From Bacteroidota bacterium (GTDB taxonomy: Bacteria; Bacteroidota; Bacteroidia; Chitinophagales; Saprospiraceae), in the NCBI GenBank assembly GCA_014190515.1, contig BJGN01000020.1, forward strand, positions 1-32,915: a stretch of DNA of 32,915 nucleotides. The letters run 5' to 3'. The translations under genes were made by a program, and so were the position numbers. Below are positions 8,059 through 15,772 of this stretch, one piece after another. The first letter of the stretch is position 1. Every line of letters starts with the position of its first letter. Below the pieces are notes generated by a model. That model searched no databases and was not told the origin of the DNA. It worked only from the letters and a program-made list of their open reading frames with translations.

Positions 8059-8066
8059 TAAATTTG
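8059..8066 (+). promoter_or_regulatory. -7 promoter box (TAAATTTG) of the atpBEFHAG operon
   Basis: TAAATTTG is an exact TAnnTTTG match. It lies 38 bp before the ATG at 8105, so transcription should begin near 8073. A longer atpB frame could start at 8054, but that codon would lie upstream of the transcript, which supports 8105. The -33 region is a run of T bases (8034-8042) rather than TTTG. Confidence 0.5.
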
Positions 8067-8104
8067 TGGCGATTTTAAAAAAGCGCTATAAAAGAATAAT
8101 TAGA

Positions 8105-9352
8105 ATGAAAAAATTCGTGGTTCCATTCATTTGTTTGTTCGTTATAATGGCGAATACATTTATTGTTGAAGGCGCAGAAACTCACTCAGAAGAATTAAAG
8201 AATGCAACGCACAATCACGATGAATGTTCATGTCATCATGAGGAGAAATATGACCCAGGTGCTTCTGCATTCCACCATATTGCTGACGCTAATGCATTTC
8301 ATTTATTTGGCGATTATTATCTTCCACTTCCTTGCTTGTTATACGCTCCGTCAAAAGGATTCACTTTTTTAATGTCCAATGCTTTTGATATGCACCACCA
8401 TGGTTCAGGAACAAAGGCCATTGATGGCTATGTAATGGTTCATGGATCTATTATGAGAGTAAAGCAGGAAGGTTTTCCAATGGATGGAGAGGTTGAGGTA
8501 ACTTGTTATACTGAAAAAGAGGCTGCAGACGGGAAGGTTACGTACCAGGTGGTTTATGATGAAAAATGTTACGAATTGGATAAGAAAACATCTTACGATG
8601 GCGGAATTATGGGTGGTGGGGTCACCTCTTTCTATGATTTCGGTATGACAAAAAATGTTTTCACTATGATATTGGCTTTCCTGATTTTATTTTTCCTTTT
8701 CAGGAAAGCAGCGGTAAGTTACATCACCAGGAAGGGTCAGGCACCAAAAGGGGTTCAAGCCGTTATAGAACCATTATTTGAGTTTATCAGAAATGAGGTA
8801 GCCATCCCTTTTTTAGGAAGCAAATACGAAAAATATCTTCCTTATTTAATGTCTATTTTCTTTTTTATACTGGGATTGAATCTTATAGGGCAGTTGCCTT
8901 TTTTCCCGGGAAGTGGTAACGTAACAGGAAATTTATCTGTCACTTTAGTATTGGCGGTCATAGCAGCCATAATAACTAATTTCAGTGGTAATAAACATTA
9001 TTGGCAACACGTTTTCAATATGCCAGGTGTTCCATGGCCTATAAAATTTATATTGACGCCTGTAGAATTATTTGGTTTATTTATTAAACCTATGACTCTA
9101 ATGTTGCGTCTTTTTGCCAATATAACGGCTGGTCACATCGTAATCATTATATTTGTCAGTTTGATATTTATTTTTGGACAAGCGGGAGAAAATCTGGGTG
9201 GTTCCATCTTAGGAGGAGTTATGGCTGTACCACTTACCTTGTTCATGATGGCCATTGAACTATTAGTAGCCTTTGTTCAAGCATTTGTATTTTGTATCCT
9301 GACCTCATCATATATAGGTGCTGCCATTGAAGAACATCACGAACATCATTAA
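8105..9352 (+). CDS. atpB: F0F1 ATP synthase subunit a, with a long His-rich periplasmic N-terminus
   Basis: The protein has 415 residues from the ATG at 8105, and the -7 box at 8059 argues against the longer start at 8054. A signal peptide (M-K-K-F-V-V-P-F-I-C-L-F-V) is followed by a long exported segment rich in His and Cys (N-H-D-E-C-S-C-H-H-E-E and later M-H-H-H-G). Five or six membrane helices follow. The proton-channel arginine is R335 in L-M-L-R-L-F-A-N-I-T-A-G-H. The C-terminus ends E-E-H-H-E-H-H. Subunit a forms the half-channels facing the c-ring. At about 415 residues it is much longer than the roughly 270 of E. coli; the extra length is the N-terminal exported part, a known trend in Bacteroidota. 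First gene of the operon. Confidence 0.95.
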   Translation: MKKFVVPFICLFVIMANTFIVEGAETHSEELKNATHNHDECSCHHEEKYDPGASAFHHIADANAFHLFGDYYLPLPCLLYAPSKGFTFLMSNAFDMHHHGSGTKAIDGYVMVHGSIMRVKQEGFPMDGEVEVTCYTEKEAADGKVTYQVVYDEKCYELDKKTSYDGGIMGGGVTSFYDFGMTKNVFTMILAFLILFFLFRKAAVSYITRKGQAPKGVQAVIEPLFEFIRNEVAIPFLGSKYEKYLPYLMSIFFFILGLNLIGQLPFFPGSGNVTGNLSVTLVLAVIAAIITNFSGNKHYWQHVFNMPGVPWPIKFILTPVELFGLFIKPMTLMLRLFANITAGHIVIIIFVSLIFIFGQAGENLGGSILGGVMAVPLTLFMMAIELLVAFVQAFVFCILTSSYIGAAIEEHHEHH

Positions 9353-9355
9353 TAA

Positions 9356-9583
<228 letters not shown>

Positions 9584-9593
9584 TCAAAATGAA

Positions 9594-9635
9594 AGAAATA
9601 CAGATTGGGTGCGGTTGGCACCTGGCTGTATTTCT
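9594..9635 (+). promoter_or_regulatory. Strong RNA hairpin between atpE and atpF
   Basis: The arms AGAAATACAG (9594-9603) and CTGTATTTCT (9626-9635) are perfect complements. Above them, after a bulged A9604, bases 9605-9612 pair with 9618-9625 through three G-U wobbles (9605-9625, 9606-9624, 9607-9623) and five Watson-Crick pairs. The loop is GGTTG (9613-9617). That makes 18 pairs in total. The wobbles work only in RNA copied from the plus strand. Moderately T-rich sequence follows (ACCTTTTATT), so partial attenuation or RNA processing is possible. Confidence 0.75.
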
Positions 9636-9682
9636 ACCTTTTATTAAATGAATTGGTAAATACCAAGGTAAAAAAATATAAA

Positions 9683-10201
9683 ATGATGCTTTTCTTAGCC
9701 GATTTCTCAGTAATTCGCCCAGAACCGGGCTTATTAATATGGACAACGCTTATCTTCCTTCTTTTCTGGGGATTGATGGGTAAATTTGCCTTCAAACCTA
9801 TCCAAAATGCATTAAAGGAGAGGGAACAAGATATACAGAACTCTTTAGATGCAGCTAAAAAAGCAAAAGAGGAAATCTCCTCTTTACAATCGCATAATGA
9901 AAATTTATTAAAGCAAGCATCGGAAGAAAGAGCAGCTATTTTAAAGGAAGCTAAAGAGGCGAAGGAATCAATTATTAGCGAAGCAAGAGAAAGAGCAAAA
10001 GAGGAAGCACAAAAAATTGTCCAGGCAGCTAAGGTGGAAATTGAACACCAAAAAATGGAAATGTTAACCAATGTTAGAAATGACATCGGATTGTTGTCTA
10101 TAGAAATTGCTGAGAAATTAATTCATCAACGTCTTTCTGACAAACAAGAGAGTTTACAATTAACACAAAAACTAGTAGAAGAAATTCGTTTCGAAAATTA
10201 G
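9683..10201 (+). CDS. atpF: F0F1 ATP synthase subunit b
   Basis: The protein has 172 residues from the ATG at 9683 (another ATG at 9686). A frame beginning with TTG at 9605 would place 26 extra residues through the hairpin and is rejected. One N-terminal membrane helix (L-L-I-W-T-T-L-I-F-L-L-F-W-G-L) is followed by a long charged coiled coil rich in Ala, Lys and Glu, the peripheral stalk that joins F0 to F1. The motif K-F-A-F-K-P-I just after the helix is typical of the family. Length is normal. Confidence 0.92.
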   Translation: MMLFLADFSVIRPEPGLLIWTTLIFLLFWGLMGKFAFKPIQNALKEREQDIQNSLDAAKKAKEEISSLQSHNENLLKQASEERAAILKEAKEAKESIISEARERAKEEAQKIVQAAKVEIEHQKMEMLTNVRNDIGLLSIEIAEKLIHQRLSDKQESLQLTQKLVEEIRFEN

Positions 10202-10227
10202 TCTTTGCATGCCTTTAAGTAAATAAA

Positions 10228-10800
10228 ATGACCACAAATAAAATTGCCTTTCGTTACGCTAAATCCTGGATTGATCTTGCTTTGGAGAGAAACGAGGTCG
10301 AATCAGCTTTAGTTGATGTAAAAGTTTTAAAAAATTTGCTTCGGGAAAATGCAGATTTTACTGCATTCGTTAAAAGTCCGGTGATTTCTTATGATAAGAA
10401 AAAGAAGATTTTGTCCACTCTTTTTGAAGATAAACTAAGTAAATTAACCTTGTTGTTCCTTCAATTATTGGTAACAAAACATCGGGAATTTAATCTTCCT
10501 TTAATTGTTGATTCTTTTCTTTCCCAATATAAAACGTTAAAGGAGATTTCTACCGTTAAAGTTATTTCAGCTCAACCGTTAATTAAAGAGGATCAGGAAA
10601 AAATTATAAAAATGGCTTCCGCATCTTTTGTCGGTTTCAAGAATATTGAATTGGAAACGGTTGTTGATGAATCTTTAATAGGTGGTTTTATTATTGAAAT
10701 GGAGGATTATGTGTATGATGCCAGTGTTAAAAATCAAATTTTTAGACTGAAAAAATCATTTGCAGAAAATCTTTATGAGTCTAAAATTATAGCGCGATAA
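10228..10800 (+). CDS. atpH: F0F1 ATP synthase subunit delta
   Basis: The protein has 190 residues, predicted soluble. The N-terminal helical domain opens I-A-F-R-Y-A-K-S-W-I-D-L-A, the usual A-x-R-Y-A-x-A-L-x-x-x-A start of delta. The C-terminal domain contains V-I-S-A-Q-P-L and ends with the family block V-D-E-S-L-I-G-G-F-I-I-E-M-E-D-Y-V-Y-D-A-S-V-K. Delta links the b-dimer stalk to the top of the alpha3-beta3 head. Its stop codon TAA (10798-10800) is the first triplet of an 18-bp palindrome. Confidence 0.94.
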   Translation: MTTNKIAFRYAKSWIDLALERNEVESALVDVKVLKNLLRENADFTAFVKSPVISYDKKKKILSTLFEDKLSKLTLLFLQLLVTKHREFNLPLIVDSFLSQYKTLKEISTVKVISAQPLIKEDQEKIIKMASASFVGFKNIELETVVDESLIGGFIIEMEDYVYDASVKNQIFRLKKSFAENLYESKIIAR

Positions 10801-10815
10801 TTAGCGTGCTAATTA
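10798..10815 (+). promoter_or_regulatory. 18-bp palindrome at the atpH/atpA junction
   Basis: TAATTAGC-GT-GCTAATTA is a perfect inverted repeat with a 2-base centre. In RNA it would form about 7 pairs with a four-base CGTG loop. It begins on the atpH stop codon and ends 34 bp before the atpA ATG. No T-run follows, so it is not a terminator. It could slow ribosome re-entry or shield an mRNA end, or bind a protein as DNA. Confidence 0.5.
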
Positions 10816-10849
10816 ATATTTATTTGAATCAGTAGCAAAACATAAAAAA

Positions 10850-12454
10850 ATGGGTGACGTAAGACCTGAAGAAATTTCACAAATCCTGAAGCAACAAATT
10901 TCTGGATTTAATGATACTGCTGAGTTAGCAGAGTTCGGTACCGTACTTCAAGTAGGAGACGGAATTGCTCGTGTGTATGGATTAAATAATGCTCAATCAG
11001 GTGAATTGGTTGAATTTAGTACAGGTACACAGGCCATCGTTCTAAATCTTGAAGAAGACAATGTCGGTGTGGTACTTATGGGTTCGGCTGACGGGATTCG
11101 TGAGGGCTCCAGGGTTCACAGAACCAATAGAATTGCTTCTATTAAGGTGGGAGAAGGTTTTGTTGGCCGTGTTGTAAATACTTTGGGTCAACCTATTGAC
11201 GGAAAGGGTCCTATCAAAGGAGATCTTTATGAGATGCCTCTGGAAAGAAAAGCGCCGGGTGTTATCTTTCGTCAACCTGTAAATGAGCCTCTTCAAACAG
11301 GTATCAAAGCCATTGACGCGATGATTCCTATTGGAAGAGGACAAAGGGAATTGATAATTGGCGACCGTCAGACAGGAAAAACGGCTATTGCTATTGATAC
11401 GATTATAAATCAGAGAGAATTTTATGATAGGGGTGAACCTGTTTATTGCATTTATGTAGCATCGGGGCAAAAAGCTTCTACCGTAGCACAAGTAGCCAGA
11501 ACACTGGAAGAAAACGGAGCTATGGCTTACACGGTTATCGTGTCTTCTTCAGCTTCTGATCCTGCACCTCTGCAGTTCTATGCGCCTTTTGCGGGTGCTT
11601 CTATCGGTGAGTTTTTCCGTGACACTGGTCGTCCGGCACTTATTGTTTATGATGATTTATCAAAACAAGCAGTAGCTTATCGCGAGGTTTCGTTGCTTTT
11701 GCGCCGTCCTCCAGGTCGTGAAGCTTATCCTGGTGACGTTTTCTATCTTCACTCTCGTTTGCTGGAAAGAGCGGCAAAAATCATTAATAATGATGGCATC
11801 GCCAGAACAATGAATGATTTACCTGAATCATTGAAAAACGGAAAAGATGCAAATGGTCAGCCTATGGTTAAAGGAGGTGGATCTCTTACCGCATTACCAA
11901 TCATAGAAACGCAGGCATCTGACGTTTCTGCATACATCCCAACCAACGTAATTTCTATTACCGATGGTCAGATCTTCCTTGAAACTAACTTATTTAATGC
12001 AGGTATTCGTCCAGCTATTAACGTAGGTATTTCTGTTTCCCGTGTGGGTGGAAATGCTCAAATCAAGTCCATGAAAAAAGTGGCTGGTACACTAAAGTTG
12101 GATCAGGCTCAATATCGTGAATTAGAGGCGTTTTCTAAATTTGGATCAGATTTGGATGCAGCTACACAAGCTGTTCTTGAAAAAGGAAAACGAAATGTCG
12201 AAGTGCTTAAGCAAGCACAATATTCTCCTCTTTCTGTTGAAAAACAAGTAGCTATTATCTTTTTAGGTACTTTCGGAAAGTTGCGGAATGTTCCCGTTAA
12301 TAAAGTATCAGAATTCGAAAGTAACTATTTGGTGACACTCGAAAAAAGACATCCTGAGATTTTACAGAATTTTAAAGCTGGTAAATTGGAGAAAGAGGAC
12401 ACTCAACGTATTGAGGCTCTCGCCGATGAATTGTCAAAAGCTTACTCGCTTTAA
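10850..12454 (+). CDS. atpA: F0F1 ATP synthase subunit alpha
   Basis: The protein has 534 residues. The N-terminal beta-barrel domain includes [14 protein letters not shown]. The Walker A loop is G-D-R-Q-T-G-K-T-A from residue 171, with Q where the catalytic beta subunit differs, and the alpha/beta signature [13 protein letters not shown] is present. The C-terminal helical domain ends [10 protein letters not shown]. Alpha carries the non-catalytic nucleotide site and the arginine finger at the alpha-beta interface. It is preceded by atpH and followed by atpG after 21 bp. Confidence 0.97.
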   Translation: MGDVRPEEISQILKQQISGFNDTAELAEFGTVLQVGDGIARVYGLNNAQSGELVEFSTGTQAIVLNLEEDNVGVVLMGSADGIREGSRVHRTNRIASIKVGEGFVGRVVNTLGQPIDGKGPIKGDLYEMPLERKAPGVIFRQPVNEPLQTGIKAIDAMIPIGRGQRELIIGDRQTGKTAIAIDTIINQREFYDRGEPVYCIYVASGQKASTVAQVARTLEENGAMAYTVIVSSSASDPAPLQFYAPFAGASIGEFFRDTGRPALIVYDDLSKQAVAYREVSLLLRRPPGREAYPGDVFYLHSRLLERAAKIINNDGIARTMNDLPESLKNGKDANGQPMVKGGGSLTALPIIETQASDVSAYIPTNVISITDGQIFLETNLFNAGIRPAINVGISVSRVGGNAQIKSMKKVAGTLKLDQAQYRELEAFSKFGSDLDAATQAVLEKGKRNVEVLKQAQYSPLSVEKQVAIIFLGTFGKLRNVPVNKVSEFESNYLVTLEKRHPEILQNFKAGKLEKEDTQRIEALADELSKAYSL

Positions 12455-12475
12455 ATTTTGTTTAAATAAATAATT

Positions 12476-13369
12476 ATGGCTGCCAATTTAAAAGAGGTTA
12501 GGGAAAGGATTCGCTCGGTAAATAGTACTCAGCAAATTACTAAAGCGATGAAAATGGTTTCTGCCGCTAAGCTTAGGCGTGCGCAGCAGGCTATTCAGCA
12601 AATGAGACCCTATGCTGAAAAGCAATCGTCGCTTCTCAGAAATATTTTGTCTAACTTAGATGGTGACTTTACTTCTACTTTTAGTGTTCAAAGAACAGTT
12701 AGTAAGGCTTGTGTCGTAGTGGTAACTTCCAATAGAGGTCTATGTGGTGCTTTTAATACCAATGTAGTAAAAGCTGCTATTCAGGCTATTGAAGATAAAT
12801 ATAAAAAGGTGCTCGAGGATGGAAATTTGACCATCCTTTGCGTAGGTAAAAAGGGATATGAAACTTTAGTTAAACGTTATCCTAAAGCACATTTTATTAG
12901 AGATTATGTTTCCCTTTTTGAGAACCTGTCTTTTGATTCCGTGGCTAAAGTACCTACTTTTCTCATGGATACTTTCGAAAAAGGTGAGTTCGATGCAGTG
13001 GATATTGCATACGGTAGGTTCAAAAATGCAGCCACCCAATTCGCTGAATTGGAGGCTTTCCTTCCAGTTCCTCCTTTAGATGTTAAAGATGGTGCTAAAA
13101 ATAAGGCAGATTATATTTTTGAACCAGATAAATCTTCTTTACTTACCTTCCTTATTCCCTCGATTTTGAAGTCTCAGTTCCAAAAGTGTGTGCTCGACAC
13201 GAACGCTTCTGAACACGGAGCAAGAATGACGGCTATGGATAAGGCAACGGATAATGCAAATGAACTCTTAAGAGATCTTAAAATATCCTATAATAAGGCG
13301 AGACAAGAATCAATTACCAAAGAAATTCTTGAAATTGTTGGTGGTGCTTCAGCTTTAGCTTCTTCCTAA
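12476..13369 (+). CDS. atpG: F0F1 ATP synthase subunit gamma
   Basis: The protein has 297 residues. The N-terminal rotor helix opens L-K-E-V-R-E-R-I-R-S-V-N-S-T-Q-Q-I-T-K-A-M-K-M-V-S-A-A-K-L-R, split here around the conserved I-T-x-A-M-x-M-V. The middle domain has S-N-R-G-L-C-G-A-F-N. The C-terminal helix contains S-E-H-G-A-R-M-T-A-M-D-K-A-T-D-N-A, the family signature. Gamma is the rotating shaft. It is the last gene of the operon: atpD and atpC are absent, as is usual in Bacteroidota, where they sit elsewhere. A terminator follows 24 bp after the stop. Confidence 0.96.
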   Translation: MAANLKEVRERIRSVNSTQQITKAMKMVSAAKLRRAQQAIQQMRPYAEKQSSLLRNILSNLDGDFTSTFSVQRTVSKACVVVVTSNRGLCGAFNTNVVKAAIQAIEDKYKKVLEDGNLTILCVGKKGYETLVKRYPKAHFIRDYVSLFENLSFDSVAKVPTFLMDTFEKGEFDAVDIAYGRFKNAATQFAELEAFLPVPPLDVKDGAKNKADYIFEPDKSSLLTFLIPSILKSQFQKCVLDTNASEHGARMTAMDKATDNANELLRDLKISYNKARQESITKEILEIVGGASALASS

Positions 13370-13392
13370 ATATTAGAATAAAGCTTGCCTTT

Positions 13393-13436
13393 AAAATCCT
13401 CCATATAACGCTACTGTTTTATGGAGGATTTTTTTA
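13393..13436. terminator. Bidirectional terminator between atpG and the nucleotidyltransferase gene
   Basis: A perfect 13-bp stem, AAAATCCTCCATA (13393-13405) with TATGGAGGATTTT (13420-13432), encloses a 14-base loop. On the plus strand it runs into a T tract (13429-13435), and on the minus strand the opposite arm also ends in TTTT. The plus-strand T tract overlaps the stop codon of the convergent gene (13434-13436). Confidence 0.85.
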
Positions 13437-14435
13437 TTGATGGCCGAAATCAATTTCTGTATTATCGCCGATACTCAGACTTTGTCCAGCGGAGGATAAA
13501 CTTACATCATTTCCAACGACGGATTTATTTAAGATAATCTCGTTTAGTTTACTGTAATTTCCAACGATGGAATTTGAAATGATAGATTGGATTATCTCTA
13601 CATTATCTCCAATAGTAACGTGAGGTCCAATAATAGAATGGGTTAACTTACATTTTTTACCAATACTTACAGGATGTATGATAATGGTATTGTCGTAAGG
13701 AGGTAAATCAACGGAAGCGTATCCTTCCCTATCTAAAAAAATAGCATTGGTCTCCAGCAAAATCTCCTTTTTACCACAATTGAACCAATTATCTACTTCT
13801 ACTGCCGAAAAGGGGATGCCAGCGGAAATCATGTGCATAATAGCATCGGTCAAATGAAATTCGCCTTCGGTGTGAAGGTTGTTTTCAATATTATAAGTTA
13901 AAGCCTCAATAAGTTGAGGAACCTCCTTTATTCTAAATATACCAACCATGGCCTTATTAGACTTTGGAATGGAGGGTTTCTCGATAACTTTGGTTATCAT
14001 GTTATCATTGTCTAATTCTACAATGCCAAATTCCCTCGGATCGGTTACCCTTTTTATAGCAATACAACTATAAGGAGATTGCATGAAGATAGAAAAATCA
14101 ACATCGATAATTGCATCTCCAAAGGCTATAATTACTTCATCGGCGTCATTAAAAAAGTGTCTTCCAATCCATAAAGCATGAGCTGAGCCGAGTCGCTCCT
14201 CCTGGTAAATATAAGATACAGAAAGATGAGGATATTTTTCTTCCACAAAAGCTTTTATCTTGTCTCCCAGGTAACCCAGAATAATTAGAAACTCCGTTAC
14301 GCCCTGTTCAATGAGAGGATCAATAATAAAGGAAATAATCGGTTTTCCAGCCACTGGAATAAGTGGCTTTGGTTGAGTATAGGTTAGCGGTCGTAATCGA
14401 GTGCCAGCGCCTGCAACAGGAATTATGGCTTTCAT
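13434..14435 (-). CDS. Sugar-1-phosphate nucleotidyltransferase with left-handed beta-helix tail
   Basis: The protein has 333 residues. The N-terminal nucleotidyltransferase core has the G-A-G-T-R-L-R-P-L-T loop at 9-18 and K-P-L-I-P-V-A-G-K-P, which bind NTP and Mg. The sugar-phosphate site includes G-S-A-H-A-L and, further on, F-G-D-A-I-I-D-V-D. The C-terminal quarter has hexapeptide-like repeats (I-I-I-H-P-V-S-I-G, S-I-I-G-P-H-V-T-I-G, S-I-V-G) that form a left-handed beta helix. The layout resembles RmlA-long, GlmU-like and archaeal Sto-type enzymes making dTDP- or UDP-sugars. The exact sugar is unknown. No rml or other sugar-pathway genes are adjacent. Convergent with atpG. Confidence 0.85.
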   Translation of the reverse strand: MKAIIPVAGAGTRLRPLTYTQPKPLIPVAGKPIISFIIDPLIEQGVTEFLIILGYLGDKIKAFVEEKYPHLSVSYIYQEERLGSAHALWIGRHFFNDADEVIIAFGDAIIDVDFSIFMQSPYSCIAIKRVTDPREFGIVELDNDNMITKVIEKPSIPKSNKAMVGIFRIKEVPQLIEALTYNIENNLHTEGEFHLTDAIMHMISAGIPFSAVEVDNWFNCGKKEILLETNAIFLDREGYASVDLPPYDNTIIIHPVSIGKKCKLTHSIIGPHVTIGDNVEIIQSIISNSIVGNYSKLNEIILNKSVVGNDVSLSSAGQSLSIGDNTEIDFGHQ

Positions 14436-14525
14436 AGCATTCGGGTTAAGCGTTATTTAAGGTTCGAATATAGCACATTTAAACAACCTTTTCCTCTTAT
14501 TAGCTATTATCTATGTTAAGTTTCA

Positions 14526-15083
14526 ATGGTATCAAATGTAGTAAAAATGAATCATAAATTTACCTGGTTCCTTCTAATAGTTATTTTCTCGGTTTTTATA
14601 GGCCGGTATTTTTATTTTAAGCCTACTTATATAGAAAATGACCTTGTCCCAAATTTTTCAGCAAAAACCCATACTGGTAAATCATTTAATCTCAATGATT
14701 TAAAAGGTAATTATGTTTTTATTGACTTTTGGGGAAGTTGGTGCGGACCCTGTAGAAGGGCGAATCCACAACTTCGGGCTATCTATCAGACATACAAAAA
14801 TGTTCAGTTTAAAGAGGCAAAATCCTTTCAATTGGTAAGTATTGGGATAGAAAAATCCGAAAGTGCCTGGTTACAGGCTATTGAGAATGATCAACTCGAT
14901 TGGCCTTTTCATATTTTAGATCTGTCGGAGAGTTTACGGTTTTTTGACGCTCCTATTGCTTCGTTGTATAAAATAAAAGAGGTTCCTTCAACCTATCTGA
15001 TTGGTCCGGATGGAAAGGTTTTGGCAAGAAACTTAGATCTTCTAATGTTAGATTCTTTTTTGAAAAAAAATGCCAAAAAATAG
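14526..15083 (+). CDS. Membrane-anchored TlpA/ResA-like thioredoxin
   Basis: The protein has 185 residues (an alternative ATG is at 14547). A single N-terminal helix (about 13-28, F-L-L-I-V-I-F-S-V-F-I-G) anchors it with the thioredoxin domain outside the cytoplasm. The active site is F-W-G-S-W-C-G-P-C at 69-76. The conserved cis-proline region is V-P-S-T-Y-L-I near residue 155. Such proteins reduce disulfides in periplasmic partners, for example during cytochrome c maturation. The TAG stop at 15081-15083 abuts an inverted repeat upstream of grpE. Confidence 0.87.
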   Translation: MVSNVVKMNHKFTWFLLIVIFSVFIGRYFYFKPTYIENDLVPNFSAKTHTGKSFNLNDLKGNYVFIDFWGSWCGPCRRANPQLRAIYQTYKNVQFKEAKSFQLVSIGIEKSESAWLQAIENDQLDWPFHILDLSESLRFFDAPIASLYKIKEVPSTYLIGPDGKVLARNLDLLMLDSFLKKNAKK

Positions 15084-15124
15084 ACAAATTGAAAGTGGAA
15101 TCACTTAATATATGACAATTTGTC
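15083..15124 (+). promoter_or_regulatory. Inverted repeats upstream of grpE (possible operator)
   Basis: GACAAATTG (15083-15091) and CAATTTGTC (15116-15124) are perfect 9-bp complements 24 bp apart. The second arm is itself in a small palindrome, GACAA-T-TTGTC (15114-15124). They lie 58 to 99 bp upstream of the grpE ATG. No CIRCE element is present. They might bind a regulator of the grpE-dnaJ genes, but there is no direct evidence. Confidence 0.3.
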
Positions 15125-15181
15125 GCAAATTAAGATATGGCAATATAATTGATATCTGTTAAATCTACTAAAATAAAGAGT

Positions 15182-15733
15182 ATGAGTCAAAATGTTGATA
15201 TTGAAAACGAGGAACTTCCTGACAATAGTTCAGTACCACAAGAGGAAAATGATAATGATCAAACTCAAAATGAGGATTCCTCAAGCAGTATTGAAAAATT
15301 AGAAAATGAAAATCAGGAGCTTAAAGATAAGTATTTAAGGCTTTTTGCGGAGTTTGATAATTATAAAAAAAGAACGGTCAAAGAACGGCTCGATTTAATG
15401 CGGACCGCAGGGCAAGAGACAATTCTTGCCATTTTACCTGTATTAGATGATTTTGACAGAGCTAAAAAGCTGGCTGACGAACCAGGAAGTACTGAAGTAT
15501 TTAGCGAAGGAGCTAATATTGTGTATCATAAGTTGTATGCCGTTTTAAAAAATAAAGGGCTTGAGCCTATGGATACCCACCATCAGCCGTTTGATCCGGA
15601 GTTACATGAGGCGCTTACTGAAATTCCAGCACCTACGGATGAACTGAAAGGTAAAATCCTTGATACTATAGAAAAAGGTTATAAACTAGGTGATAAAATT
15701 ATCCGGTACGCCAAAGTCGTGGTTGGAAATTAA
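15182..15733 (+). CDS. grpE: Nucleotide exchange factor GrpE
   Basis: The protein has 183 residues from the ATG at 15182; a TTG start at 15149 would add 11 residues and is less likely. An acidic disordered N-terminus is followed by a long coiled coil (I-E-K-L-E-N-E-N-Q-E-L-K-D-K-Y) with F-D-N-Y-K-K-R. The C-terminal beta domain carries the family signature from V-Y-H-K-L through G-L-E-P-M and F-D-P-E-L-H-E-A-L to D-K-I-I-R-Y-A-K-V-V-V. GrpE releases ADP from DnaK. dnaJ follows 39 bp downstream; dnaK itself is not in the window. Confidence 0.95.
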   Translation: MSQNVDIENEELPDNSSVPQEENDNDQTQNEDSSSSIEKLENENQELKDKYLRLFAEFDNYKKRTVKERLDLMRTAGQETILAILPVLDDFDRAKKLADEPGSTEVFSEGANIVYHKLYAVLKNKGLEPMDTHHQPFDPELHEALTEIPAPTDELKGKILDTIEKGYKLGDKIIRYAKVVVGN

Positions 15734-15772
15734 TATCGGGCTTGTTAAAATTAATAAGAAGAACCATCAATT

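Noticed and set aside
9605-9682. TTG-initiated N-terminal extension of atpF
   Set aside because: It would run through the hairpin and add 26 residues absent from the family; ATGs at 9683/9686 give the normal length.
10798-10815. Possible CIRCE heat-shock element, from the TTAGC...GCTAA ends
   Set aside because: CIRCE is TTAGCACTC-N9-GAGTGCTAA. Here the centre is only two bases and the inner arm bases are missing.
14455-14475. GGTTCGAAT, resembling the T-loop of a tRNA
   Set aside because: No acceptor, D or anticodon stem can be built around it in the 90-bp gap.
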